Origin: an uncultured Paracoccaceae bacterium
GTDB taxonomy: Bacteria > Pseudomonadota > Alphaproteobacteria > Rhodobacterales > Rhodobacteraceae
Reading direction: 5' to 3'
DNA: 64,000 nucleotides
Assembly (NCBI GenBank): GCA_947503925.1
Contig: CANNFQ010000014.1
Coordinates: forward strand, 50,130 to 114,129
The notes under the pieces were generated by a model. The model made no database searches. It saw nothing but the letters and a program-made list of their open reading frames with translations, and was not told the DNA's origin. This document shows positions 54,970 to 63,250 of the stretch, piece after piece; positions within the stretch are counted from its first letter, which is position 1; the number at the start of each line of letters is the position of its first letter. The position numbers and the translations under genes are program-made.

Positions 54970-55584
54970 GTGCAGCGACGTCAGTTTCTGATTGGCTTGC
55001 CGCTGGCCTTGTCGGCTTGTTCGGCACAAGAGGTCTGGGCGCCTGATAATGTAGTGGCCCGCGCGATCTATCGTGGCACGGGCCCGAAATCGCTGACGCT
55101 TTACACGATGAAAAACACGGGCTCGGACAACGGCGCGCACTCGGCGTTAATGATTGATGCCAGTCAGCGGGTCATGTGGGATCCCGCAGGATCGTGGCGG
55201 CAGGATGTTATGCCGGAACGCAATGATGTGCTTTTCGGTGTGACCCCCCGGTTGGAACAATACTATGTCAGTTTTCATGCCCGCGTGACCTTTTATGTTG
55301 TTGGCCAACGGATCGAGGTGACCCCTGAGGTGGCAGAGCGTGCTTTTCAACTGGCATTGCGCGCTGGTCCTGTCGCACAGGCCAATTGCACTCGGGCGAC
55401 ATCGCGCATCCTGCGACAACTGCCGGGCTTTGAAAGCCTGCCGCAAACGTGGTTTCCCAACAAGCTGGCGGATGCCTTTGGTACCTTACCCGGCGTGACA
55501 ACGCAGGAGTATCGGGAAACCGATGCGGATGACAAATCCGTCGCCGCGCGCGAGATCGCCGCCGCACTTAGAGAAGGGCAGTAA
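54970..55584 (+). CDS. Conserved hypothetical lipoprotein
   Basis: The protein is 204 aa with a GTG start. The N terminus MQRRQFLIGLPLALSAC has two arginines, a hydrophobic core and a lipobox (LSAC), so it is exported and lipidated, possibly by the Tat route. The body includes NNGAHSALMID-like text (NGAHSALMIDASQRVMWDP) and CTRATSRILRQLPGF, resembling bacterial proteins of unknown function with a His/Cys pair. It starts 6 bases after the oxidase subunit IV gene and ends convergent with azlD. Confidence 0.78.
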   Translation: MQRRQFLIGLPLALSACSAQEVWAPDNVVARAIYRGTGPKSLTLYTMKNTGSDNGAHSALMIDASQRVMWDPAGSWRQDVMPERNDVLFGVTPRLEQYYVSFHARVTFYVVGQRIEVTPEVAERAFQLALRAGPVAQANCTRATSRILRQLPGFESLPQTWFPNKLADAFGTLPGVTTQEYRETDADDKSVAAREIAAALREGQ

Positions 55585-55903
55585 GCCCCAGCCCTGCATA
55601 TAGCGCGGTTGCCCCGCCAACGATTCCCCACACCACATTGCGTGTCCAGAACCCGGCTGCAAGCGCTGCAAATGCTGCGATCAACCGAACCGGGTCGGGT
55701 TCCCCGCCGGTTGCTGCGGGCCACAATACCAATGGCGCAACCATACCCGGCAAGACGGCCACCGGTGTGAACCGCAAGAGGCGCAGCACGATGGGTGGCA
55801 TGGGGCGATCACCGATGAGACCCAGGAACGAAAACCGGATCAGAAAGGTCCCGATGGCAAGACATCCGATAATGCCCCAGATGGTTGCATCAGAATAACT
55901 CAT
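55568..55903 (-). CDS. azlD: AzlD-like branched-chain amino acid transport subunit
   Basis: The protein is 111 aa with three to four hydrophobic helices (WGIIGCLAIGTFLIRFSFLGL, LRFTPVAVLPGMVAPLV, LIAAFAALAAGFWTRNVVWGIV). This is the small AzlD/YgaH partner of AzlC. The start codon overlaps the azlC stop (ATGA). Its end overlaps the convergent lipoprotein gene by 17 bases. Confidence 0.88.
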   Translation of the reverse strand: MSYSDATIWGIIGCLAIGTFLIRFSFLGLIGDRPMPPIVLRLLRFTPVAVLPGMVAPLVLWPAATGGEPDPVRLIAAFAALAAGFWTRNVVWGIVGGATALYAGLGLTALL

Positions 55904-56619
55904 TGGCGTCGCTCCATCAGGGTTTCAACGACTGCCCCCGTACTCATCGCGCAAAACGCCGCGACGAGAAGGCCCGCGCCGGATGGCAGCCAGTGCAGTG
56001 AAAGGGCAACGGCGATCGAGACGACAGCAGCTGCAACATGGGCCAGCGATTTCAGCATCGGTGCCACCATCGCCAAAAAGGTGATCGGCAGCACAAAATC
56101 CAGCGCCCATGCATCGGGGATCGCAGCCCCTGCATAGGCTCCGACCAGCGTCATGGCGTACCAGACGGGCGCGATTGGCGTAGCTACCCCCATAAAGTAA
56201 AGGAACCGCTGCTGAACCGACATCTCTGGCCGGTCTTCATAGCGGGTGACGCTGGCCATATATGTCTGATCGAAATTCAGATAGGCCACCAGCGCCCGTT
56301 GCCATAAGGGGGCGGCACCCAGATAAGGCACCAATGAGGCGGAATACATCGCCATCCGTAGGTTCACCGCCAGTGCGGCGAGCAAAACCAACGGCACTGC
56401 CGCATTTTCGACCATCAGCTGCAAGGCGGCAAATTGCGCGGCACCCGCGATGACCAGCACCGTGAACCCTATCGTCTGGGCCAGCGATAGCCCGGCATCG
56501 ATGGCCACGACCCCAAACAGAATCGAAAATGGAACCACCATAAAGATGTAAGGCCAGCCATCCCGCATACCTGCAAGATAGGCATTTCTTGCCGGTGCTT
56601 TGGCGGTGGAAACTGTCAT
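55900..56619 (-). CDS. azlC: AzlC-like branched-chain amino acid exporter
   Basis: The protein is 239 aa and highly hydrophobic. It carries the AzlC/YgaZ pattern: GWPYIFMVVPFSILFGVVA, AQFAALQLM, YLNFDQTYMASVTRYEDRPE. With AzlD it forms an inner-membrane exporter of branched-chain amino acids or analogues. It is divergent from fdhD. Confidence 0.91.
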   Translation of the reverse strand: MTVSTAKAPARNAYLAGMRDGWPYIFMVVPFSILFGVVAIDAGLSLAQTIGFTVLVIAGAAQFAALQLMVENAAVPLVLLAALAVNLRMAMYSASLVPYLGAAPLWQRALVAYLNFDQTYMASVTRYEDRPEMSVQQRFLYFMGVATPIAPVWYAMTLVGAYAGAAIPDAWALDFVLPITFLAMVAPMLKSLAHVAAAVVSIAVALSLHWLPSGAGLLVAAFCAMSTGAVVETLMERRQ

Positions 56620-56679
56620 GCGATTGCCCTAGCTTGAGCGCGATATGACAGGCTTAGCCCTGCAAAAGAGGAAAGACAA

Positions 56680-57561
56680 TTGGCGCGCATTGATGATGTT
56701 TCGGATTACCTGATCGCCCCCGACCCGCAGGCGGTGCGGCTGACCCGTGGGGTGCAGGGAACGGATCAGAATGGCGAGCCAATTGATTTACGCGTGGTCG
56801 AAGAACGGCCGCTGACCATTTTCCTTAACCGGCAGGAAATTGTCACGGCAATGACAATCGGTGATTATCCTGAGTATCTGGCGCTTGGGTTCCTGCGCAA
56901 TCAGGGAATGCTACGCGATAATGAGGTGATCAAGGGCGTTGACTACGACGAAGAACTTGAAACCGTTGTCGTCCGCACCGCAAGCACAACCACCTACGAA
57001 GACAAGTTACAAAAGAAAACCCGGACCAGCGGCTGCGCCGTCGGCACGGTGTTTGGCGATATGATGGAAGGACTGGAAGGCGTCGTGCTGCCCGATATGC
57101 AGGTGCGCACATCGGCGCTTTATGCGTTGGCGGCTCGGATCAACCGTACCCCATCGCTTTATCTGGAGGCCGGAGCGATCCACGGCACGATCCTGTGCCA
57201 GGGCGCCCGCCCTTTGGTTTATATGGAGGACGTGGGCCGCCACAACGCCGTGGACAAAATCGCGGGCTGGATGCTGTCCGAAAAAGTGGGCGCGGAGGAT
57301 AAGCTTCTTTATACGACCGGCCGATTGACATCTGAGATGGTGATCAAAACGGCCTTGATGGGCATTCCCGTGCTGGCCTCCCGTTCAGGCTTCACCGCAT
57401 GGGGTGTTGAAATTGCACAGCAGGTTGGCCTCACCTTGATCGGACGGATGAAGGGACAGCGGTTCGTCTGTCTTGCAGGGGAGGAACGGTTGCTGCGCGA
57501 TGCGGACCCGACGCAAGTGGCTGACGAGCCGCGAAAGATGGGGCGGAAGGGCGCAGAATGA
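56680..57561 (+). CDS. fdhD: Formate dehydrogenase accessory sulfurtransferase FdhD
   Basis: The protein is 293 aa. TTG start MARIDDVSDYL follows AGAGGAAAG. FdhD moves sulfur from IscS to the molybdenum cofactor of formate dehydrogenase. Visible features are LNRQEIVTAMTIGDYPEYLALGFL, LVYMEDVGRHNAVDKIAGW and RLTSEMVIKTALMGIPVLASRSGFT. The active-site region reads RTSGCAVGTVFG, with one Cys where E. coli has a CxxC pair. It opens a tightly overlapping cofactor operon with mobA, mobB and moeA; its stop overlaps the next start. Confidence 0.94.
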   Translation: MARIDDVSDYLIAPDPQAVRLTRGVQGTDQNGEPIDLRVVEERPLTIFLNRQEIVTAMTIGDYPEYLALGFLRNQGMLRDNEVIKGVDYDEELETVVVRTASTTTYEDKLQKKTRTSGCAVGTVFGDMMEGLEGVVLPDMQVRTSALYALAARINRTPSLYLEAGAIHGTILCQGARPLVYMEDVGRHNAVDKIAGWMLSEKVGAEDKLLYTTGRLTSEMVIKTALMGIPVLASRSGFTAWGVEIAQQVGLTLIGRMKGQRFVCLAGEERLLRDADPTQVADEPRKMGRKGAE

Positions 57562-58082
57562 ACAAAGACGACCTTGTGAAAATCAAGTATGATAATGCGG
57601 TCCAAGCCATACGCGCCTTGGCCCGCATGCGTCGCTATGGGCTTGGATCACCCGTTGATCATGCTTTTGTCGAACTCGGACGGTTGGCTTTTTTTTGTGT
57701 TCCAGTATTCCTGCTCTTTACCGAGGTCATTTTGCCGCGTGAGATGCTTGCGTTCTTTGCTGGCTACTTCTTTCTGCGCTGGTTTGATCGGTATCTGAAA
57801 CCCAGAATATTGGCTGCTACCGGTCCAGCTGCATTCAGAGGCAGAACGGAAAGTCCGATTACCGTCCAACTCGATGCGTATGGTGTCAGGTCAGAGTCTA
57901 ACTACGGCAGTTTGACGCTTGGGTGGAATGATGTTCCGCCCCCCCGTGTTTTCCGGTCTGGTGTCCTGATCCGGGTTTATGAGGAACAATCGATTGCCAT
58001 TGATGCCAACCTATTGCCTGACGGGCTAACACCCGACGCATTGGGACAGAAGATCCGGTATTGGCAGGAGGCCTCGGCATGA
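57558..58082 (+). CDS. Membrane protein, YcxB-like C terminus
   Basis: The protein is 174 aa. The ATG overlaps the fdhD stop and its own stop overlaps mobA. A helical hairpin (FFCVPVFLLFTEVILPREMLAFFAGYFFLRW) lies between a basic N terminus and a soluble beta-rich C-terminal part (ITVQLDAYGVRSESNYGSLTLGWNDV...), which resembles YcxB-type membrane-anchored domains. It has no known cofactor role; overlap with its neighbours suggests co-expression. Confidence 0.72.
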   Translation: MNKDDLVKIKYDNAVQAIRALARMRRYGLGSPVDHAFVELGRLAFFCVPVFLLFTEVILPREMLAFFAGYFFLRWFDRYLKPRILAATGPAAFRGRTESPITVQLDAYGVRSESNYGSLTLGWNDVPPPRVFRSGVLIRVYEEQSIAIDANLLPDGLTPDALGQKIRYWQEASA

Positions 58083-58666
58083 CCCAACCCTTGGGCGTCA
58101 TACTGGCCGGTGGGCAGGCAACCCGCATGGGCGGCGGTGACAAGGGGCTGTTGCCGCTTGGCGGAAGCACGATTCTGTCGCGTGTTATTGACCGGTTGGA
58201 ACCGCAGGTGGCGGGCCTTGCGCTCAATGCCAATGGTGATCCCGCGCGGTTCGCGGATTTGGATATGCCGATGGTTGCCGACAGTATCGGAGGGTTTGCG
58301 GGGCCTTTGTCTGGCGTCCTCGCCGGGATGGACTGGGCCGCGGGGCAGGGGGCTAGCCATATCGTCACGGCCGCCGCCGATACGCCGTTCTTTCCCTGTG
58401 ATCTTGTCCCGCAGTTGATGCTTGCGGCAGAACGGGCAGGTGCCGACATGGCGCTGGCCGCGACCCCCGGCGGACGGCATCCCACATTCGGACTTTGGCC
58501 CGTTGCGCTGCGGGATGATCTGCGCCGGGCATTGGAAGATGGTTTGCGCAAAGTGGTTCTGTGGACCGATAAGCATGGCTGCGGTATGGCCGAGTTCCCC
58601 AATGATGACGCATTTTTCAACGTGAACACGCCGGATGATCTGGCCAGAGCCGAGGCGATGTTATGA
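58079..58666 (+). CDS. mobA: Molybdenum cofactor guanylyltransferase
   Basis: The protein is about 195 aa. ATG 58079 (MTQPLGVILAGGQATRMGGGDKG) overlaps the upstream stop. The nucleotidyltransferase signature LAGGxxxRMGGGDK is intact, with metal-binding VTAAADTPFFP. It joins GMP to Mo-molybdopterin to form the bis-MGD cofactor used by DMSO-reductase-family enzymes such as formate dehydrogenase. Its stop overlaps mobB. Confidence 0.95.
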   Translation: MTQPLGVILAGGQATRMGGGDKGLLPLGGSTILSRVIDRLEPQVAGLALNANGDPARFADLDMPMVADSIGGFAGPLSGVLAGMDWAAGQGASHIVTAAADTPFFPCDLVPQLMLAAERAGADMALAATPGGRHPTFGLWPVALRDDLRRALEDGLRKVVLWTDKHGCGMAEFPNDDAFFNVNTPDDLARAEAML

Positions 58667-59154
58667 GGATTTTTGGCGTGGTCGGCTACAAGAATGCCGG
58701 AAAAACCGGGCTGATGGAGCGGCTAGTGATCGAGATCACCGGACGCGGTTTCACTGTCTCAACCCTCAAACATGCGCATCACACATTCGATGTGGATCAG
58801 CCCGGCAAGGACAGTTATCGGCATCGCGATGCGGGAGCGCATCAGGTGCTGCTTGCGTCCCGTGCGCGCTGGGCATTGATGACTGAAATCCGTGATCAGG
58901 ATGAACCCGCGCTGGCCGATCTTCTGCCGCGTCTTGATCCGGTCGATCTGGTATTGGTCGAGGGATATAAACGCGACAGCCACCCCAAGATTGAGGCCTA
59001 TCGTGTTGAAACAGGCCATCCGTTGATCGCCCCGGATGACCCGACGGTGCGGGCTGTGGCCAGTGACACGCCCTTGAAAGTGGATCAGCCTGTGTTTGAT
59101 CTGAATGATACGGTCGCGATCGCTGATTTCGTCGTCAAAGAGGTGGGGCTTTGA
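58663..59154 (+). CDS. mobB: Molybdopterin-guanine dinucleotide adapter MobB
   Basis: The protein is 163 aa. The P-loop is VVGYKNAGKTGLMERLV, followed by TLKHAHHTFDVDQPGKDSYRH and LVEGYKRDSHPKIE, the usual MobB pattern. It is a GTP-binding partner that assists MobA. Start and stop overlap mobA and the MoeA fusion gene, respectively. Confidence 0.94.
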   Translation: MRIFGVVGYKNAGKTGLMERLVIEITGRGFTVSTLKHAHHTFDVDQPGKDSYRHRDAGAHQVLLASRARWALMTEIRDQDEPALADLLPRLDPVDLVLVEGYKRDSHPKIEAYRVETGHPLIAPDDPTVRAVASDTPLKVDQPVFDLNDTVAIADFVVKEVGL

Positions 59155-61247
59155 CCTTTGACACCGTCCTGATGGTGGATTGGTCCGGCGGCAATGACCG
59201 GGGGCCAACCCCTAAAAAGGATGCGATCTGGGTCTGTGCCGCGCGCGGGGGCGTCGTGGAAGAGCCAGTTTATCTGCGGAACCGTGCCGTGGCAGAGGAC
59301 TGGATTGCTAAATTTCTGGAAACTGAGCGTATCGCAGGTCACCGCATCTTGGCCGGTTTCGATTTTGCCTTTGGTTATCCTGCGGGATTCGGACAGGTCT
59401 TGACTGGCTCTGATGACCCATTTGCGATCTGGGATTGGTTCGCCACACGGGTGGAAGATACACCGCAAAGCAACAACCGTTTTGATCTGGCGGGGCAGAT
59501 TAACGCGATGTTTCCGGGTGTAGGGCCATTCTGGGGCAATGGGCTTAAACGGGATATCGTCGGTTTGCCGCGCAAGGGCAGTGACCGCAAGGGGCATCAG
59601 ATGCCCGAAAGGCGCAGGGCAGAAGAACAGGCAAGTGGGGCTTTCCCGGTCTGGCAGCTTTCTGGTGCCGGTGCTGTGGGTGGTCAGGTGATCATGGGGT
59701 TGCCAATGCTGGCGCGGTTGCGCGAACGCTTCGGCGCGTCTGTCTGGCCTTTTGAGCCGCTGACCGCGGATGTTGCCATTGTGGAAATATGGCCGTCCTT
59801 GATCAGAAAGGCGGTTGCAGCAACACAGCCCCAAGGGTGCGTCAAAGACGCCCATCAGGTCTGGCTCTTGGCGCAGACAATTTCGGGCCTGAATGCGCAG
59901 GATTTGCAGGCCCTGCTTGATAGCCCACCAAATGCGGAAGGGTCGATCCTGGGACTTGGGCACGAAAAGATGCTGACGCAAGCAGCACTCGGCACGCTTG
60001 CTCCTCCCCCCCTGCGCAATGATTGTTTCGCTATGCCGCAAGGGGCGTATTGGACACCCGTGGACACGGCGCTTGCGCATCTGAAGGCTCATTTGCGCCC
60101 GGTGACTGGGACCGAGGAGATGCCGATTTCCGATGCGGCTGGCCGGTTCTTAGCGCAGGATGTCAAGGCGAAGCGTGCGCATCCACCCGCACCGAATGCT
60201 GCCGTTGATGGATATGGGTTTGCAGGGCCCGTAGATGAGGGTGCGCAGGTTTTCCGGCTGCTGGACGGCCGATCTGCCGCCGGACAACCTTTTCCCGGGA
60301 CCGTCCCGAAAGGGCAAGCGATCCGCATTCTGACCGGGGCAAATCTGCCGGATGGGGTCGATACCGTTGTCCTCCAAGAAGATGTCACAGCCGACAACCG
60401 GCAAGTCGCGTTTCACGGACCGCTCAAGCGCGGCGCAAATGCGCGGGATGCGGGCGAAGACATGCAGGCCGGTGCCGTGATCATGCCCGCCGGGCGACGG
60501 CTGACACCAGCCGACCTGGCCACGATCGCGGCCACCGGTGTGGGGCGGATCAACCTGCGCAAAAGGCTACGGGTGGGGGTGCTGTCGACGGGGGATGAAC
60601 TGCGCGATGCCGGGGCAGATGCCGGCCCAAGCTATATATATGACGCCAATCGGCCAATGCTATGCGCGACAGTGCGAGACTGGGGTTATGAGGCCATTGA
60701 TCTTGGGCGCGCGCCTGATGTCCGGCCCATCTTGCGAGGGATGCTTGATGACGCGGCGGGACATTGCGATGTGATCCTGACATCTGGCGGGGCCTCTGCC
60801 GGGGACGAAGACCATATGTCGGCCTTGCTGGAAGGTACTGGAACACTGGCGCTGTGGCGCATGGCGATCAAACCGGGGCGCCCGCTGGCACTGGGGCTTT
60901 GGCAAGAGACGCCCGTCTTCGGACTGCCCGGCAACCCCGTCGCTGCTATGGTCTGCACATTGATTTTCGCCAGCCCTGCCTTGCAGGTTCTTGCGGGCGG
61001 GGATTGGTGCGACCCGCAGGGCTTTATGGTGCCCGCTGGGTTCAGCAAGTCAAAGAAAGAGGGGCGCCGCGAATATCTGCGCGCGCGGATCAGTGATGGG
61101 CGGGCCGCGATTTTCGCGTCCGAAGGGTCGGGGCGGGTATCGGGGCTCAGCTGGGCCACAGGGCTTGTCGAACTGGGTGATCAGGCGCAGCAGATCGCAC
61201 CGGGGGACCTTGTCAAATTCCTGCCATTCGGGAGTTTCGGAAAGTGA
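59151..61247 (+). CDS. moeA: Fused protein: DUF429-like N domain plus MoeA
   Basis: The protein is 698 aa. The TTG start overlaps the mobB stop (TTGA). Residues 1-290 are an extra domain beginning VLMVDWSGGNDRGP, with GHRILAGFDFAFGYPAG and VAIVEIWPSL, resembling DUF429/RNase H-like proteins. Residues 300-698 are a complete MoeA: ISDAAGRFLAQDVKAKRAHPP, NAAVDGYGFAG, ILTGANLPDGVDTVVLQED, VLSTGDEL and TSGGASAGDEDH. MoeA inserts molybdate into adenylylated molybdopterin. The stand-alone enzyme is about 400 aa, so the extension is a real fusion. Its role is unknown to me. Confidence 0.9.
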   Translation: MTFDTVLMVDWSGGNDRGPTPKKDAIWVCAARGGVVEEPVYLRNRAVAEDWIAKFLETERIAGHRILAGFDFAFGYPAGFGQVLTGSDDPFAIWDWFATRVEDTPQSNNRFDLAGQINAMFPGVGPFWGNGLKRDIVGLPRKGSDRKGHQMPERRRAEEQASGAFPVWQLSGAGAVGGQVIMGLPMLARLRERFGASVWPFEPLTADVAIVEIWPSLIRKAVAATQPQGCVKDAHQVWLLAQTISGLNAQDLQALLDSPPNAEGSILGLGHEKMLTQAALGTLAPPPLRNDCFAMPQGAYWTPVDTALAHLKAHLRPVTGTEEMPISDAAGRFLAQDVKAKRAHPPAPNAAVDGYGFAGPVDEGAQVFRLLDGRSAAGQPFPGTVPKGQAIRILTGANLPDGVDTVVLQEDVTADNRQVAFHGPLKRGANARDAGEDMQAGAVIMPAGRRLTPADLATIAATGVGRINLRKRLRVGVLSTGDELRDAGADAGPSYIYDANRPMLCATVRDWGYEAIDLGRAPDVRPILRGMLDDAAGHCDVILTSGGASAGDEDHMSALLEGTGTLALWRMAIKPGRPLALGLWQETPVFGLPGNPVAAMVCTLIFASPALQVLAGGDWCDPQGFMVPAGFSKSKKEGRREYLRARISDGRAAIFASEGSGRVSGLSWATGLVELGDQAQQIAPGDLVKFLPFGSFGK

Positions 61248-61822
61248 AGGTTGAAACTGGCATCCCAGACGCGAATCGAGCTGAAGCAGCGGCATTGTAC
61301 TGGGACGCGTTCGGCGAAAAACTGGGCTTTGTCATGGGGCCAAAATATCAGGCACTACGATTCATCACGCATGTAATGCGATCCGACCATGGCATCTGTG
61401 CCTTTGACGATGATGGTCGATTGCTGGGCGTGGCCGGTTACAAGACGACCGACGGGGCGCTGGTTGGCGGTCAGTTCCGCGATATTCGCAAGGTCTATGG
61501 CTGGGTTGGCGGAGCGATCCGGGTTTTGCTGCTATCGGTTTTGGAACGCGATACTGAAAATGACCGTTTTCTGATGGATGGGATTTTTGTGGCTGAAGAG
61601 GCGCGGGGCCAAGGCGTTGGCACGGCGCTTCTAAAAGCAGTTTATGCAGAGGCGCGGGTGCGCGGCTACCATCAGGTGCGTCTTGACGTCATCGATACCA
61701 ACCCGCGCGCACGGGCACTTTATCTGCATGAGGGGTTCAAAGAGCTTGAAACCCGTCCGATCGGCATCATGCGCCATATCTTTGGATTTAACGCGGCCAC
61801 CACAATGGTCCGCGACGTCTAG
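61244..61822 (+). CDS. GNAT-family N-acetyltransferase
   Basis: The protein is 192 aa. The GTG start overlaps the moeA stop (GTGA). The acetyl-CoA site is VAEEARGQGVGTALLKAVYAEA, then DVIDTNPRARALYLHEGFKELE. The acceptor is unknown; it is the last gene of the molybdenum-cofactor operon by overlap. Its stop overlaps the convergent mbfA gene end by 4 bases. Confidence 0.88.
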   Translation: MKVETGIPDANRAEAAALYWDAFGEKLGFVMGPKYQALRFITHVMRSDHGICAFDDDGRLLGVAGYKTTDGALVGGQFRDIRKVYGWVGGAIRVLLLSVLERDTENDRFLMDGIFVAEEARGQGVGTALLKAVYAEARVRGYHQVRLDVIDTNPRARALYLHEGFKELETRPIGIMRHIFGFNAATTMVRDV

Positions 61823-62796
61823 CCAGAGCCAATCAACGCACCGGCGGCAAAGACCAATGCGCCCCCCAGCACAACTTGAAACGTGGCCCGCAGAAACGGT
61901 GTGTCCATGTAACGATTTTGGATCCAGACGATGGCCCAGAGCTCCACAAACACCACCAGAATCGCGATTGTCGTGGCGGTCCAGAAATCAGCGATTAAGT
62001 AGGGTAGGGCGTGCCCCAGCCCACCGATTGTTGTCATGATTCCCGATGCAAAACCACGTTTATAGGGTGAACCGCGCCCTGAAATCTGACCATCGTCAGA
62101 TGCGGCCTCGGTAAAGCCCATGGAAATGCCCGCCCCGACGGATGCGGCCAGGCCAACCAGGAATGTCGTCCATGTGTCCTGGGTGGCAAAGGCGACAGCA
62201 AAGATCGGAGCAAGTGTCGATACCGAACCATCCATCAACCCAGCTAACCCCGGCTGGACCCAGGTCAGGACAAATTGACGATGTGCTGTGTTGTCTTCGC
62301 GCGATTTGGCATCGTCCTGCAGGTGCTCTTTCGCCAAAGCAGCGGCCATATCGCCATGCCCGGCCTCTGCCGCAGCGAGGTCACCCAGCAACTTACGCGT
62401 GCGCGCATCAGCGGTATGGGTGGCGGCGACCTCGTAAAACTGTTGTGCGTCATGTTCCATCTGTGCGGCTTCTTCGCGGATACGCTGCAACCCCAAATTT
62501 TCGATCAGCCAGACGGGGCGACGGACGTAATAGCCCGAAACATGTTCGCGGCGGATCAATGGGATGACATCACCGAAACGTTCGGTATGCAGATCGATCA
62601 GGCGGCGGCGATGGTCGTCCTCTTCCGCTGCCATGCCATCGAATATGGCTGCGGAGGCGGGGAATTCATCTCGTAACACTTCAGCGTAGCTGCGGTATAT
62701 ACGCGCATCATCTTCCTCGCTCGATATGGCAAGGGCCAGAACCTCCTGTTCTGACAGGTCTTTGAAACGACGGCGGGTGGCGATTCCAGGGATCAT
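61819..62796 (-). CDS. mbfA: MbfA-like iron exporter, erythrin plus VIT1 domain
   Basis: The protein is 325 aa. The N-terminal ferritin-like (erythrin) domain has paired Glu/His motifs (ISSEEDDARIYR, MAAEEDDHRRRL, AAEAGHGDMA). It is followed by a CCC1/VIT1-type transporter domain (VQPGLAGLMDGSVSTLAPI, GLAASVGAGISMGF, five helices). In Bradyrhizobium and Agrobacterium the membrane-bound ferritin MbfA exports iron and protects against iron and peroxide stress under Irr control. An Irr-type box lies 16 bases upstream of this start, supporting that reading. Confidence 0.92.
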   Translation of the reverse strand: MIPGIATRRRFKDLSEQEVLALAISSEEDDARIYRSYAEVLRDEFPASAAIFDGMAAEEDDHRRRLIDLHTERFGDVIPLIRREHVSGYYVRRPVWLIENLGLQRIREEAAQMEHDAQQFYEVAATHTADARTRKLLGDLAAAEAGHGDMAAALAKEHLQDDAKSREDNTAHRQFVLTWVQPGLAGLMDGSVSTLAPIFAVAFATQDTWTTFLVGLAASVGAGISMGFTEAASDDGQISGRGSPYKRGFASGIMTTIGGLGHALPYLIADFWTATTIAILVVFVELWAIVWIQNRYMDTPFLRATFQVVLGGALVFAAGALIGSG

Positions 62797-62811
62797 CTGC
62801 GGGACTCTCGT

Positions 62812-62828
62812 TTTAGAATGATTCTAAG
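62812..62828. promoter_or_regulatory. Iron control element (Irr box) of mbfA
   Basis: TTTAGAA-TGA-TTCTAAG is a 6-of-7 symmetric inverted repeat matching the iron control element that Irr binds in alphaproteobacteria (TTTAGAA-N3-TTCTAAA type). It lies 16 bases before the mbfA start codon, where Irr binding would block transcription when iron is low. This rests on sequence match plus established Irr knowledge. Confidence 0.8.
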
Positions 62829-62850
62829 TTAGTGATTGCATTCCGAGGCG

Positions 62851-62891
62851 CAAGTAAAAAAAATGAACCGCTTGGTTCACTTTTTTACTTG
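62851..62891. promoter_or_regulatory. 41-bp inverted repeat centred on TGAACC-GCTT-GGTTCA
   Basis: Left arm CAAGTAAAAAAAATGAACC and right arm GGTTCACTTTTTTACTTG are complementary except for two A against one C in the A/T stretch; the centre is GCTT. It lies in the divergent promoter region between mbfA and the small exported protein. TGAACC-N4-GGTTCA resembles operators of TetR-family proteins, and a TetR gene lies 360 bases downstream. A terminator reading is less likely, since no gene ends here. Confidence 0.6.
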
Positions 62892-62898
62892 ATAACTA

Positions 62899-62915
62899 AA
62901 CTAAACTGTTTAGTT
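62899..62915. promoter_or_regulatory. 17-bp palindrome, second candidate TetR operator
   Basis: AACTAAAC-T-GTTTAGTT is a perfect odd-length inverted repeat 35 bases before the start codon of the small exported protein, overlapping where its promoter should be. It fits a repressor site, perhaps for the TetR protein encoded behind that gene. It differs in sequence from the larger palindrome just upstream. Confidence 0.55.
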
Positions 62916-62949
62916 ATTGCTTTGTGAAAACGAACTAAAGGAAACGATC

Positions 62950-63144
62950 ATGAAACGTATCGTTCTTGCCGCGCTGACAAGCCTGACAGTTGTTGCAGCG
63001 CTTCCAGTTACCGCCTCGACCGGGATCGCGGATTTCCCACTATTGACCTTCCCGCCGAAACCAGACCCAGAGCCAGAAACGACTCAGGGTTGTTCGGATC
63101 TGACCACTCTCAACGGCGAAACTTGCACGCTTCCCTCAGAGTGA
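62950..63144 (+). CDS. Small exported Pro-rich protein
   Basis: The protein is 64 aa from ATG 62950 with AAAGGAAA upstream; the track start 62917 lies in the palindromic promoter. It has a clear signal peptide (MKRIVLAALTSLTVVAALPVTAS). The mature part of about 40 residues contains PPKPDPEPE and two Cys (GCSDL, TCTLP) that could form a disulfide. I recognise no family. It lies between the palindromes and the TetR gene, so the two may form one autoregulated unit. Confidence 0.68.
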   Translation: MKRIVLAALTSLTVVAALPVTASTGIADFPLLTFPPKPDPEPETTQGCSDLTTLNGETCTLPSE

Positions 63145-63250
63145 CGTCAGAATGCGGTGGGGCACCTCGTCCCGGTTGGTCCCACCGCTGCAATCTTCTT
63201 GCCGGAACTGAACTGGTCCGTCTATATTGATAGACAAGAGGGAGGACCGC

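Noticed and set aside
62851-62891. Large inverted repeat as a terminator
   Set aside because: Both flanking genes start here rather than end, so an operator is the more sensible reading.
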